Of a stretch of 64,000 nt of DNA, positions 51,921-62,500 are shown piece by piece. The translations under genes and the position numbers were made by a program. The notes under the pieces were generated by a model. It saw only the letters and a program-made list of their open reading frames with translations. It had not been told where the DNA came from and ran no database searches. This DNA is from Clostridia bacterium. GTDB lineage: Bacteria > Bacillota > Clostridia > Oscillospirales > RGIG577. Numbering within the stretch: the stretch's first letter is position 1; the number at the start of each line of letters is the position of its first letter. The stretch covers positions 1 through 64,000 of the forward strand of contig JAFQZS010000013.1 of assembly GCA_017405765.1 (NCBI GenBank), written 5' to 3'.

Positions 51921-52841
51921 ATGTCAGCTAAAAGAAACTTTGGCAGTCTTCTTTTGATAATAACGGCGATAATATGGGGAACGGCCTTTGCCGCCCAGCG
52001 TTCGGGAATGGATCTTATCGAGCCGATCACGTTTACCGCCTCGAGAATGGTGCTCGCGGCGGCAGCCGTGGGATGCGCCGCGCTCGTAATGGCACGAAAA
52101 GGCGCGCGCGCCGCCGTCGAGCGGACGCCCGAAGAAGATAAGCGATATAAAAAGAATACTATAGCGGGCGGGATACTCTGCGGCGTATTTCTGTCTACCG
52201 CCACGATATTCCAGCAGATAGGCCTGGTATATACGACGGCGGGCAAGGCTGGATTTATAACCGCGATGTATATGCTTTTGGTGCCTGTCGTAAATTTCAT
52301 CGTTTTCAGAAAGAAAAACACATGGCTCGTATGGACGGCGGTGCTCACAGGCGTTATAGGAATGTATCTTTTATGCGTAAACGAAGGCCTAAGCCTTACT
52401 CGCGGCGATACGCTCGTATGCATATGCGCGGTGCTGTTTACGGGGCATATCCTCTGCTGCGACAGGTTCGCCGCACGGGGAGACCCTATCCGCATATCGG
52501 CGATACAATTCGTAACTGCGGCTGTGATCTCCGGCGCGGCCGCTTTCATAGCGGAGGATCCAAGCTGGGATAAGGTGATATCGGCGGCGATACCGATACT
52601 TTACTGCGGCATAGTATCGGGCGGCATAGGATATACGCTTCAGATAGTGGCGCAGAGATCGACCGATCCGACGGTCGCTTCGCTTCTTTTGAGCCTCGAA
52701 TCCGTATTTGCGATCATAGCGGGGGCGCTTATACTGGGCGAGCGCATGAGCCCGCGCGAGCTTGTCGGCTGTGCCGTTATGTTCGCTGCGATAATCCTAG
52801 TTCAGATACCTCTGCCCGATAAGAAGAAAAACGTGACGTAA
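51921..52841 (+). CDS. EamA/DMT family transporter (306 aa)
   Basis: Ten-helix drug/metabolite transporter with two EamA domains. The N-terminal LLLIITAIIWGTAFAAQRSG and the second-domain IVSGGIGYTLQIVAQRSTDPT, continuing VASLLLSLESVFA, are typical. An Arg/Lys-rich cytosolic loop lies at about 60-85. GAGAGG precedes ATG 51921; the longer frame from 51867 overlaps the rhodanese gene and lacks a site. Substrate unknown; metabolite efflux is the usual role. Confidence 0.92.
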   Translation: MSAKRNFGSLLLIITAIIWGTAFAAQRSGMDLIEPITFTASRMVLAAAAVGCAALVMARKGARAAVERTPEEDKRYKKNTIAGGILCGVFLSTATIFQQIGLVYTTAGKAGFITAMYMLLVPVVNFIVFRKKNTWLVWTAVLTGVIGMYLLCVNEGLSLTRGDTLVCICAVLFTGHILCCDRFAARGDPIRISAIQFVTAAVISGAAAFIAEDPSWDKVISAAIPILYCGIVSGGIGYTLQIVAQRSTDPTVASLLLSLESVFAIIAGALILGERMSPRELVGCAVMFAAIILVQIPLPDKKKNVT

Positions 52842-52867
52842 ACGATATAGCATTAAAAGAGATAGAT

Positions 52868-53812
52868 ATGATAATAAATACGGGAGCAAGAACGGACACG
52901 GTGCAGTATTTTACGCCGTGGCTTTTAAATAGATTTAAAGAGGGATACGTGCTTGTGAGAAACCCCATGTTTCCCGAAAAGGTCACGCGATATGAGCTTA
53001 CGCCCGATAAGGTGGACTGCGTGGTGTTTTGTTCAAAAAATTACGGGCCCATACTTTTGGACCTTCATAAAATAACGGACAGGTTCAACACCTTATTTCA
53101 TTATACGATAACCGCATACGGACGGGATATCGAGCCTGGCGTACCGTCAATAGACGACAGCATCGAAACGCTTTTGCAGCTTGAGCGTAAGGTGGGGAAA
53201 AAGCGCATCATATGGCGATACGACCCCGTGCTGCTCACAAAAAAATATACTTACGACGTCCATATGGAGACGTTTGAATATATGGCAAGACGCCTTGCGC
53301 CTCACGTTGACAGATGCGTTTTCAGCTTTGTTGAGATGTATAAAAAGCTTAAAACGAATATGCCCGAGCTTGAAGCGATAACGCCTCAAGACAGAGAAAG
53401 GCTTGCTAAAGGCATAGGCCGCACAGCCGAAAAGCACGGTCTTTATATCCAAACGTGCGCCTCAGACGCAGACTATACGAAATACGGCATACACGCTTCG
53501 GGCTGCATTACGCTTGAAATGATAGGCCGCGCAAACAAAGTGCGCTTTCGCCCCTTAAAGCATAAAGGCATGCGCGAGGGCTGCGGCTGTATAGAAAGCC
53601 GCGATATCGGCGCATACAACGCCTGTATAAACGGATGCAGATACTGCTATGCAAATAAAAGCGCGAAAAAGGCCGCCGAAAACTTCCGGCTTCACGATCC
53701 CATGTCGCCGATGATCCTGGGAAGTCTTTCGCAAAGCGATATTCTTACCTTCGCCGCGCAGAAAAGCTATCTTTCAAAAGATCAGCCCGACGGACAGCTT
53801 ACGCTTTTTTAG
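52868..53812 (+). CDS. DUF1848 family protein (314 aa)
   Basis: Cytosolic protein of unknown function. INTGARTDTVQYFTPWLLNR at the start, FCSKNYGPIL (about 56-65), ITAYGRDIEPGVPS, RYDPVLL and CASDADYTKYGIHASGCI mark the family. The C-terminal part has CGCIESRDIGAYNACINGC then RYCYAN: it contains CX3CX2C (about 255-262), as in radical SAM enzymes, plus more cysteines, so an iron-sulfur cluster is probable. The ribosome site is weak (AAAGAGAT). Confidence 0.9.
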   Translation: MIINTGARTDTVQYFTPWLLNRFKEGYVLVRNPMFPEKVTRYELTPDKVDCVVFCSKNYGPILLDLHKITDRFNTLFHYTITAYGRDIEPGVPSIDDSIETLLQLERKVGKKRIIWRYDPVLLTKKYTYDVHMETFEYMARRLAPHVDRCVFSFVEMYKKLKTNMPELEAITPQDRERLAKGIGRTAEKHGLYIQTCASDADYTKYGIHASGCITLEMIGRANKVRFRPLKHKGMREGCGCIESRDIGAYNACINGCRYCYANKSAKKAAENFRLHDPMSPMILGSLSQSDILTFAAQKSYLSKDQPDGQLTLF

Positions 53813-53875
53813 CGGCGAAAAGAAGAAAACGAAAAAGATCATAATTACTTTCAATAAGGAGAACACCTCGTAAAA

Positions 53876-55240
53876 ATGGGCGCGACAGAGCTTTTCGGAG
53901 AAGAAAAAATATCAAGGCTTATTTTTAAGCTTGCGCCGCCGATAATGATAGCGCAGCTTATAGTCGCGCTTTACAATATAGTTGACAGCCTGTTCATAGG
54001 AAGTTATTCACAGGAAGGGCTTACGGCGCTTTCGATAATATATCCCGTGCAGCTTCTTATGATAGCGCTTTACGTAGGCACGGGGGTGGGCATAAATACG
54101 TGTATCGCGGCGAAGCTTGGAGCGGGCGAACAAAAGAGCGCGCGTGAATTTGCTGGCGTAGGCACGCCGCTTGCAATTATCATATGGGCGGCGTTCGCTT
54201 TGGCGGGATATGCTTTTATGCCGGCATATGCCGAAATGTCAACAGATTCTCAGACTGTTATATCAGACGTCGTAGTTTACGGAAGAACGATATGCGTGCT
54301 CAGCTTCGGGCTCTCTTTGGAAAGCGTGTGGACAAAGGTGCTTCAGGCATACGGCGACATGAAAACGCCGATGAAGGCGCAGATAGCGGGCGCGGCCGTC
54401 AATATCGTGCTTGACCCGATCCTTATATTCGGCGCGGCGGGACTTCCCGCCATGGGCGTCCGAGGCGCGGCGATAGCTACCGTGATAGGGCAGACGGCGG
54501 CTGCCCTGATAGTTTTTCGCGGCGGATTTGTAAGGCCGCCCGAAAGAAAGGTGTTTTTGCCGCATATAGCCGATATTTACCGCCTAGGCATACCGAATAT
54601 ACTTATGCAGTCGGCGTATACGTTTTATATTCTGGGGCTCAATCTTATATTGGCGGGCTTTTCCGATGCGGCCGTTACCGCGCTCGGCCTTTATTATAAG
54701 TGGCAGACCTTCTTTTTCATACCGCTTGAAGCTATGCAGACGTGTATTGTGCCCATAGTAAGCTTTAATTTTGCGGCGGGAAATATGGCGCGATGCCGCG
54801 AAACGCTGAAGGCCTCCGTTCTTTTCGGCATGGCGCTTATGGCCGTAGGGACGGTTTGCTTTCTTATAATGCCCGAACAGCTTTTAAGGGTGTTTACGTC
54901 TGACGATTTGATAATATCAATAGGGACAGTGGGCTTTCGCTATGTCGGCGTAAGCTTTATACCTATGGTAACGTCGCTTATATTCCCCGTGCTGTTTCAG
55001 GCTATGGGCATGAGCTTTAAAAGCTCGGCGCTTACGGTATTAAGAACCGTCGTGCTGTTTGTGCCGCTTGGGTATCTCTTTTCAAGGTGGGGGCTTGAGC
55101 ATTTCTGGCTCGCTTTTCCCGTAACGGAAACCGTAACGACGCTTGCGGGCTTTGCGTTTTATGCAAGGCTTCCTAAAGCGGGACGCGCCGAGAGAGCAAA
55201 AAAGGAGGACAAAGTAAAAAAGTATTTAGAAAAAATTTGA
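53876..55240 (+). CDS. MATE family efflux transporter (454 aa)
   Basis: Twelve-helix Na+ or H+ coupled multidrug exporter. LAPPIMIAQLIVALYNIVDS at the front, YAGGARTxxxx-like INTCIAAKLGAGEQKSAREF, GAAVNIVLDPILIFG (about 178-192) and the second-half repeat are family marks, near the DinF/NorM split typical of Clostridia. The C-terminus is a lysine-rich tail. AAGGAGAA is 11 bases before ATG. Possibly the last gene of the run that starts at 50573. Confidence 0.94.
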   Translation: MGATELFGEEKISRLIFKLAPPIMIAQLIVALYNIVDSLFIGSYSQEGLTALSIIYPVQLLMIALYVGTGVGINTCIAAKLGAGEQKSAREFAGVGTPLAIIIWAAFALAGYAFMPAYAEMSTDSQTVISDVVVYGRTICVLSFGLSLESVWTKVLQAYGDMKTPMKAQIAGAAVNIVLDPILIFGAAGLPAMGVRGAAIATVIGQTAAALIVFRGGFVRPPERKVFLPHIADIYRLGIPNILMQSAYTFYILGLNLILAGFSDAAVTALGLYYKWQTFFFIPLEAMQTCIVPIVSFNFAAGNMARCRETLKASVLFGMALMAVGTVCFLIMPEQLLRVFTSDDLIISIGTVGFRYVGVSFIPMVTSLIFPVLFQAMGMSFKSSALTVLRTVVLFVPLGYLFSRWGLEHFWLAFPVTETVTTLAGFAFYARLPKAGRAERAKKEDKVKKYLEKI

Positions 55241-55267
55241 TTTTGCAGTACTTTTGTATAAATATTC

Positions 55268-55364
55268 TGTTATAATAATGACGATACATGATCGCAGGGC
55301 AAAAACGCGACAGAGGAAGGTGAAAAATACCGTGTTCGCCGTCCACAGCGGTTTTTATAAATGT
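55268..55364 (+). promoter_or_regulatory. Extended -10 promoter and structured leader of the SLH/Ig protein gene
   Basis: TGTTATAAT (55268-55276) is an extended -10; the -35 is poor. The leader to the start codon is about 130 bases. It has ACCGTGT (55329-55335) pairing with ACA-G-CGGT (55345-55352), followed by TTTTTATA: a terminator-like hairpin before the gene. No known riboswitch core was recognised. Confidence 0.4.
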
Positions 55365-55411
55365 GTATAGAACCGAATAGCAGGTTTAAAAAGATAAAAG
55401 GAGGAAAATAT

Positions 55412-58400
55412 ATGCACAAAAAGACAACAAGGCTTTTAGCCGTTATGCTTTCGCTTCTCTTTGCGATAAGCATGTTTTCTGCGGCTATGGCGTATTCGCT
55501 CGACGAATCGCTGTCTTTGGACGAATATGAGTATACCGACGACTCGGATATTTTCGATACCGTCGAGGACGTATTCGTAATGTTTATGCCCGGCTACGTT
55601 GAAATGACGCAGGGCGAAACTCTTACCGTTGACGCTATAGTTACCGGCGACGACGGGAAAATGACCTACACGTGGAAAAGCAGCGACAATTCGATAGTTA
55701 CTGTTTCCGGAAAAGGCGACACCGCCGTTTTAAAAGCCGTAGGCTCAGGCTCGGCAAGCGTTACGCTGACCGCGACGAGAAAAGCGGACGGCGACTATGA
55801 CGTGGACGTGCTTACCGTTACGGTCGAAGGAAAGTCCACTCCCGTAAAGGCTTCGGAAGGCGGCTCTGTTTCCATGAAGGCCGGCGAAAGCAAATCCGTT
55901 ACCGTAAAGGCTTCCGGCGGTTCGGGACGCTACGTTTACAGTTGGGAAGCGGATGGCGCTGCAGGCGTTGAAGACAGAAACAGCGCAAGCAACACGATAT
56001 ACGCGCGCTACGCGGGAAGCGGCAGCGTAATGTGTACCGTATCGGATGAAAACGATCCGTCGAACTACTATTTGGTAGCATGGAGCGTGACAGTTACCGA
56101 CAATGCAAAGCCGGTTACGGCAAAGCTTGACAAGACAAAATTCAATCTCGGTGCCGGCGACTCGACAACGCTTACCGTTACGGCAAGCGGCGGCAGCGGC
56201 AATTACGATTATTACTGGGGCAACGACAACCCGGGACTTATAAACATAACAGGCGACGGCAATTACATTACCGTTGAGGCCGCGCCCGTTGTAAGAGCCG
56301 ATTCAAGCACGGCTCAGGTAAGCGTGACCGTTGTGGACCTCGACACGAACACGACGAGCGAGACGCTTTACTGCACATTTTCGGTAAAGGGTAAGGAAGC
56401 ATATTACAGCATTTCCGATACCGCGTCCGTAGGCACGACTTACGCTATGCGCAGTATGGCTTCGGAGATCTCTAAAGCCTTTTCGCAAAGCTTCGGAAGA
56501 TCCATAAGCTCCTCTGCGGCAGTACGCTTTGACACGCCGAGCGACGCTACCGGTATGCTCCGTCTGAGCGACGGCACCATACCCAGCTACGGCGCAGCAT
56601 ATACGTTTGCTCAGATGCAGACGATGTATTTCTATCCCAATCAGAGCGGCACGTTTTTAACGGGATTTACGATCACCGACGGCGGATCCGTTATGTCGGG
56701 CACGATAACGATAAAATGTCAGGGAGGCTCTGGCGTAAACGGCGCATATCTGAGTTCCGAGACGCTTAACCTGGACACTTATTCAAGCAGATTTTTAAAT
56801 CTTACGGTCACGCCCGCAAATGCGAATTACAGCGTTTCGTGGTCTTCGAGCAATACAAGAGTTGCTACGCTTACGGGCAGCGGCAATAACGTTACCGTAG
56901 TTACTCAGGGCAATTCGGGCAAATCTACGATAACCGCGACGATAAGAGATGAAACAGGCGCAGTAATAACGCGCAACTGCGAAGTCATAGTAAGCAGTTC
57001 GGGCGGCGGCGGAACTGCAGTGCGCACATATAATCCCAGCCTTACCATAACGATGGGCTCCGATTATTACGGCACCAGCATATCCGACAGCATAGCAAAG
57101 CAGTGGCGCAACGTATTCGGATATATACTTCCCGACGGCGCCGACATTGGCTTCTCGTCGGTAGGCAATACGAAATACGGCGTTATGCGCCTTGCAAACG
57201 GCAGAAATATTCAGGTGAACGCAACGTATACGTTCCTCGACCTTCAGAATATGTATTTCGAGCCTTATGCGGCGGGCACGTTTAACCTGCCGTATTACGT
57301 ACAATACGACGGCGATACTTTGCGGGGCACTATGAGCATACAGATAAAGAGCTCGGCGATATCGGCGTCAATAGAGCCCGCGTCCATAACCATGTCGACA
57401 TATAACAGCCGCAATGTTTACGTTAACGTATCTCCGTCGAACGCATATTACCGCGTATCGTGGAGTTCCAGCAATTCCAATGTAGCGTCCGTATCGGGAA
57501 GCGGCTCTTCCGCTACAGTAAAGTCTTCGGGCAGCACCGGCACGGCTACGATAACGGCTACCGTTACGGATAAGAACGGCAATAAGATATACCGCACCTG
57601 CTCCGTAAAGGTAACGGGAAGCTCCGATTCCAAGATATACGACCCCACAGTATATACTACTTTGGGCGTAAGCTATACGGGAACGGGCACGTCCGACGCT
57701 ATGTATTCGCAGTTTAGGAACGTGTACGGCGTGGAATTGAACCGCAATTCAGCTCAGATAAAATTCTCTACTACGGGCAATAACAGCGTAGGCGTTATGC
57801 GTCTGTCAAACGGCACGGCAATACGCGCTAACACGTCGTATTCGTTTAACGACTATATAGCAATGTACACCGAGCCCATATCTACGGGCACGTTCAGCAT
57901 ACCGTATACGCTTACGTACAACAACAAATCGCTTTCGGGCACTGTTTCGGTAGTTATAAGCGAAGGCTCGGTAGACTGCACTTTAAGCCTGCCCGATACG
58001 CAAGCCTATGCGTTCTCTGCGGCGCTGAACGGTTCAAGCGGAGCATCGCAGCTTTCAAGCGCCGTGCGCAACGCGATAGGCGCATCCTGGAAGGATATAA
58101 GCTTCTCTTCGTCCTCTGACAGCGTGGGAACGCTTTACTTAAACAGCGGCAAGGCGGCAATAAGCGCTAACGCAAAGATAAGCGCGAGCGATCTAAACAA
58201 CCTCTACTTTGAACCGAAGCGCCCCGGCACGTTTAGTGCAAACTTCTCGGTATATAACACATCCGGAAGCAAGATGGCGTCAGGCACGTTAAGAATAATA
58301 GTCGGCGGCGCATCGTCGGCATTTACCGACGTAAGCCAGAGCGCTTACTATGCCGACGCCGTTACGTGGGCTGTGCAGCAGGGCGTTACCACCGGTACGT

Positions 58401-58804
58401 CGGACACGACTTTCTCTCCGGCAAGCTCCGTTACGCGCGCGCAGGCGGTTACCTTCCTGTGGCGTTCGAGAGGAAAGCCGCAGGCTGGCTCGATGAATCC
58501 GTTTACCGACGTGGCTTCAGATGAGTATTATACTCAGGCGGTGCTCTGGGCTGTGCAGCAGGGTATAACTACCGGCACGTCCGACACTACGTTCTCTCCC
58601 GATGCAACGCTTACTCAGGATCAGATGATAACCTTCCTGTGCCGCGCAGACGGCGACTTTGCAGGCGGTGAAAACTGGTCTGAGGCGGCAATGAACTGGG
58701 CGTCGGGAAGAGGCCTGTTTGACGGTATGCCGTCCGTTCCTACGGCAAAGAATGCATGCCCGCGTTCCGACGTGGTGTATTATCTTTGTAAGGATGCAAA
58801 ATAA
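55412..58804 (+). CDS. SLH-anchored surface protein with Ig-like domains and four copies of a ~105-residue repeat (1130 aa)
   Basis: Signal peptide 1-28 (ending SAAMAYS). Residues 55-325 hold three Ig-like (BIG2-type) domains with WKSSDNSIVTVSG and similar WSSSN motifs. Then a repeat of about 105 residues occurs four times, starting near 330, 537, 741 and 853, with further BIG2 domains between copies. The repeat pattern is 'GxMRLsNGxxI..xxxYxFxDxxxMYfEPxxxGTFxxxYxxxYxxxxLxGTxxI'. Two SLH modules (AFTDVSQSAYY, PFTDVASDEYY) and a degenerate third close the protein (from about 970). Start after AAAGGAGGAAAAT. Role: wall-associated scaffold, adhesin or S-layer part; no catalytic motif seen. Confidence 0.9.
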   Translation: MHKKTTRLLAVMLSLLFAISMFSAAMAYSLDESLSLDEYEYTDDSDIFDTVEDVFVMFMPGYVEMTQGETLTVDAIVTGDDGKMTYTWKSSDNSIVTVSGKGDTAVLKAVGSGSASVTLTATRKADGDYDVDVLTVTVEGKSTPVKASEGGSVSMKAGESKSVTVKASGGSGRYVYSWEADGAAGVEDRNSASNTIYARYAGSGSVMCTVSDENDPSNYYLVAWSVTVTDNAKPVTAKLDKTKFNLGAGDSTTLTVTASGGSGNYDYYWGNDNPGLINITGDGNYITVEAAPVVRADSSTAQVSVTVVDLDTNTTSETLYCTFSVKGKEAYYSISDTASVGTTYAMRSMASEISKAFSQSFGRSISSSAAVRFDTPSDATGMLRLSDGTIPSYGAAYTFAQMQTMYFYPNQSGTFLTGFTITDGGSVMSGTITIKCQGGSGVNGAYLSSETLNLDTYSSRFLNLTVTPANANYSVSWSSSNTRVATLTGSGNNVTVVTQGNSGKSTITATIRDETGAVITRNCEVIVSSSGGGGTAVRTYNPSLTITMGSDYYGTSISDSIAKQWRNVFGYILPDGADIGFSSVGNTKYGVMRLANGRNIQVNATYTFLDLQNMYFEPYAAGTFNLPYYVQYDGDTLRGTMSIQIKSSAISASIEPASITMSTYNSRNVYVNVSPSNAYYRVSWSSSNSNVASVSGSGSSATVKSSGSTGTATITATVTDKNGNKIYRTCSVKVTGSSDSKIYDPTVYTTLGVSYTGTGTSDAMYSQFRNVYGVELNRNSAQIKFSTTGNNSVGVMRLSNGTAIRANTSYSFNDYIAMYTEPISTGTFSIPYTLTYNNKSLSGTVSVVISEGSVDCTLSLPDTQAYAFSAALNGSSGASQLSSAVRNAIGASWKDISFSSSSDSVGTLYLNSGKAAISANAKISASDLNNLYFEPKRPGTFSANFSVYNTSGSKMASGTLRIIVGGASSAFTDVSQSAYYADAVTWAVQQGVTTGTSDTTFSPASSVTRAQAVTFLWRSRGKPQAGSMNPFTDVASDEYYTQAVLWAVQQGITTGTSDTTFSPDATLTQDQMITFLCRADGDFAGGENWSEAAMNWASGRGLFDGMPSVPTAKNACPRSDVVYYLCKDAK

Positions 58805-58826
58805 GCCTTAATACGTGATACTTATA

Positions 58827-58861
58827 AAGAATGCAGACCCTTTTGGTCTGCATTCTTTTTG
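58827..58861 (+). terminator. Terminator of the SLH/Ig protein gene
   Basis: AAGAATGCAGACC (58827-58839), CTTTT loop, GGTCTGCATTCTT then T-run; 13-bp perfect stem. Confidence 0.9.
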
Positions 58862-58896
58862 TATGCTTAAAGAAGGCGACATTTTCACAAAAAGTA

Positions 58897-58905
58897 TGAT
58901 ATAAT
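58897..58905 (+). promoter_or_regulatory. Extended -10 promoter of the histidine phosphatase gene
   Basis: TGATATAAT (58897-58905) fits TGnTATAAT; no good -35 is seen, as is usual for extended -10 promoters. Confidence 0.45.
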
Positions 58906-58940
58906 AAAAAGAAAAATATGACAAAAAAACGAGGGTTATT

Positions 58941-59531
58941 ATGATATACATAGTACGTCACGGGCAGACGAATATGAACAAGGCTCACGTTATGCAGGGG
59001 CGAAGCGAGCATCCGTTAAATGCCGAGGGCGAGCGTCAGGCGGCCGAGGTGGGGCGCCTTATGCGTGAAAAGGGAGTAAGCTTTGCGCGCGTATATTCAA
59101 GCCCTTTGGGGCGCGCGCAGGCTACGGCGCGTCTTATGTCGGGTACAGACGACATCGTGACCGACGAACGCCTTATTGAGATGGACTACGGCCCATACGA
59201 GGGCACGAAGCTTGAAAAGCTTCCGCCGGAGCTTAAAGCCTTTTTTAAGGACTTCGTAAACACGCCCGCGCCGGAGGGGATGGAGCCGCTTGCGGCGGTG
59301 ACGGCGCGCATGGGCAGCTTTCTTGAACAGATAAAGGAGCTTGCCAAGGAGGGCGATATCCTTATCGCGACTCACGCGCTTGCGATGAAGGGCGCGCTTG
59401 AGTATCTCACGCCAGAATCGCGCGGCGGCTACTGGTCTAAATATATAGGAAACTGCGCCGTATACGCGGCGGAGATTGTGGACGGCGAGTACGGCGTACC
59501 CGTCGAGGTGTCGTTCGGCGAGATGCCGTAA
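58941..59531 (+). CDS. Histidine phosphatase family protein (196 aa)
   Basis: Phosphoglycerate-mutase-like phosphatase with catalytic His in YIVRHGQTNMNK (RHG, residues 5-7), Arg/Glu in RVYSSPLGRAQATA and EMDYGPYEG, and the second His in IATHALAMKG. Length 196 suits PhoE/CobC-type broad phosphatases, not glycolytic mutase. No cobalamin genes lie nearby, so a general phosphatase is the safer call. CGAGGGTT before ATG. Bounded by terminators on both sides. Confidence 0.94.
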   Translation: MIYIVRHGQTNMNKAHVMQGRSEHPLNAEGERQAAEVGRLMREKGVSFARVYSSPLGRAQATARLMSGTDDIVTDERLIEMDYGPYEGTKLEKLPPELKAFFKDFVNTPAPEGMEPLAAVTARMGSFLEQIKELAKEGDILIATHALAMKGALEYLTPESRGGYWSKYIGNCAVYAAEIVDGEYGVPVEVSFGEMP

Positions 59532-59533
59532 AT

Positions 59534-59562
59534 AAAAAAGACCGCGCGGAGCGGTCTTTTTT
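59534..59562. terminator. Bidirectional terminator between histidine phosphatase and LRR genes
   Basis: A6-GACCGC, GCGGA, GCGGTC-T6. A second GC-rich inverted repeat (CCTTCCCC/GGGGAAGG, about 59570-59594) follows on the minus-gene side. Confidence 0.88.
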
Positions 59563-59598
59563 GTCGCAGCCACCTTCCCCCGGGAGGGGAAGGCTTTT

Positions 59599-62500
59599 TT
59601 ACTCGGGCAGGCCGTTTGACGGGTCGTAGGACGATACGTCATAGGGGATCCATGTTTCATAGATCGACTGCTTATCCTCCGACGGAACAAGGCTTTCATC
59701 CCATGTGTCGGGGTAATAAAACTTGGTGGGAACCGACGAGTTTGTGGAAAGCTTCAGTTTAAACATATCGTACATTGCGGGGGCGTCGCCCATATAAACG
59801 ATATTGCTGAAGCTTTTTTGATTGTTGAAAAACGTCGATGAACCGTTGTTTGTCGTACTGCTGCACCTTACGACAACGGTTTTAAGATTATCCACGCAGA
59901 ACGGCAGAGAGCCGGCCTGTTTAAAGCTCTCTCCGATGACCAGTGTGTCAAGATTATTCATATAGCGGAAGGCTCTTTCACCGATCTTCTTAACGCTGTC
60001 GGCGATAACGACCTTTTTAAGGTTATGGCTGGAGTCGAACGCATACGGAAATATTTCGGTAACTCCGTCCAAAACGGTGTAGCTTTCGGCGGGGTCAGCG
60101 CAGGCGTAGCGGATAAGGATTATATCATCGCCGCTTCTCTCAAACAAGGCCTTGCCGTCGGTATAGAAATGGCTGTTTTCGGGGTCTACCTCAAATTCTT
60201 TCAGAGCGTAGCAGTTTGTAAACAGCCCTCTTTCATAATAGTAAGGCATATCAAAGCCTTCAAAGCTTCTGCCTATCGTTACCTTTGACAGAAGCACACA
60301 GCTGTAAAACACATTTATTCCCATGCGTTTAACGCCGCTTCCCAAATCGATCACTGTGAGGCTTGAGCAATCTTGAAACGCTGAATCTCCAATGCTTTCA
60401 ACATTATTCGGTATGTTGATATGCGTTAAACCACGACAGTAACGAAAAGCCGAAGCGTCGATAGTTTTTAAAGAATCAGGCAGGGATATATCGGTAAGAT
60501 TGAGAGAGTTGTAAAACGCCTGCTCGGAAATTTCCGTAACTGTACTTGGTACCGTGTAGCTTGTGTCTGATTTGCCTTGCGGGTATTCTACAAGCGTGGT
60601 CATGTCCTTTGTGAACAGAACGCCGTCTACGGCCGCGAATGCCGTATTGTCGGGATCGACCTCAAAGTCCGTCATGGCAGTAGCTTGAAATGCTCCGCCA
60701 CCTATGAAGCGCACGCTTGCCGGGATATATACGGATTTTAATCCGCAGAGGGTGAATGCCCGATTTTCGATGCTTACAACACTGTCAGGAAGGGTCATGT
60801 CAAAGTTGTCGGTGTAGTAGGAAGTGCCGCAATTTTCAAACGCGTACGCTCCGATGCTTACTACGCTGTCAGACAGGGTAACGGAGCTTGCGGCCAGACA
60901 GTGGCTGAACGCGTAATCGCCTATATGCGTAAGGCCGCTCACCTCAATGGATTTTATAATTGTCAGCCACTTGCCCGTGCGTTGACTAAGTATATATCCT
61001 GCCCATGGCATACCGTAGGCGCTTAAAAGATAATCGGGCATCGCGCCCTCTCCCCATACCGACAGTTTTCCCGTATCGCTGTCAAAGCTCCATTCCATCC
61101 ATGACTTTTTAAGGGTCAGCTTTATCTCGGCGTTCTTTTTTATCTCCGTCTCCTCGGAGCCGAACCACTGTGAGGTCGAAATGTCGAACGTATATTCGCC
61201 CTTGTCAAGCTCAAAAGTGGCTTTGCCGAGCTCGTTCGTTTTTACTCCGCTGTCAAGGCCGTTTACCATAACGGGCATATTCGCCACAGGCTCGTTTTCC
61301 TCGCTCACGGCGTTTACGGTGACGGTAACGGTCTCCTTTGTCATGTATATGACTGCGCTCTTGTCGCGCCCGTTTAAGTTGACCGCGGCCGTACCGGTGA
61401 AGCTGCCGTCATCGTTTTGTGCCGAGAGCGTATATTCGCCGCTTTTCTCGGTAAACGTGCATCTGCCGCTCATATCGGTTTTAAGCGTTTCGCCCGTTTC
61501 CTCGACCGTAACTGACGTGCCGCTTACCGCGTTCCAATCTTCGTCGAGTATGCGCACGTTTATCTTAAAGCGCGGCTCCTTTATCACAACGCGGGGGAGC
61601 ACTACGTCATAGCCCGTTATTTTAAATTCGTCTAGCGCCACGGGCGTGCTCCCGTCCTTAGATACGCTTAAGTGATACGTGCCTACGCGAAGCGGGATGC
61701 GCGCGACGCCGTATTCGTTCGTCACGGGGTCTTTGTCGCGTCCGGTGCCGTAGATCACCGCGCCCGACACCTTCTCTCCCTCCTCGTTTTCGACGGTTAC
61801 GGAGGCGATGTATACCTCCTCCTCAAGATAGAGCTCGACCGTCTGTTCGTAGTTCTCGTCACCTTTTGCGTTTACGATGACAGTTTCGGCCGCGAATGCG
61901 CCGTTGTCGGGATTTTCTGCGGAGAAGTCATACGTCCCATCGGGCAGATAAACTGACGCCGTGCCGTTCTTATCCGTGGTAAGCGTGCCGGAGAACGTCT
62001 TATCAATGGTGCTGAGCCCAAAGTATTCTACTTTGGCTCCGGTGCGAAGCGTATGATTTTTGTTTTCATCAACATCCCATACGCGCACTGTTATGGGATA
62101 ATTCATGTGCGGACATTTCTTAAAGCCCCAATCCTCATATGTAAACGAATAGTAGAAGTCAAGCAGGGGGTGTTTAATATCGAGCACTTTTGCGCTTACG
62201 TCAAGCTCGCCCAAGAATTTTGCCGAGGCGGACAGCTCAACGTCAAACTCTACGTTTCCGGAGATGCATTTGTCGCAGGCGTGGGTATGATCGACATAGT
62301 CCTTTTTCATCTCTCCGGTGAAGGTAAAGCCCAATGTGGCCGTAAGCTTGACCTCGCCTATCTTTTTACTGAATACGGCTACGGACGGCTCAAGAGAGAA
62401 TCCTAAAAACAGCTTTCCTTCAAGGGAAATATCGCAGTCGCTTACTTTAGGCTTTTCGCTTCTGTTCTCAAATCCGTCTCCCGTGTATGCGAAACCGAGA

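Noticed and set aside
55283-55360. c-di-GMP-I riboswitch in the leader of the SLH/Ig gene
   Set aside because: GCAGGGCAAA is similar to the start of that aptamer, but the following conserved GGACGCAAAG-type block is missing.
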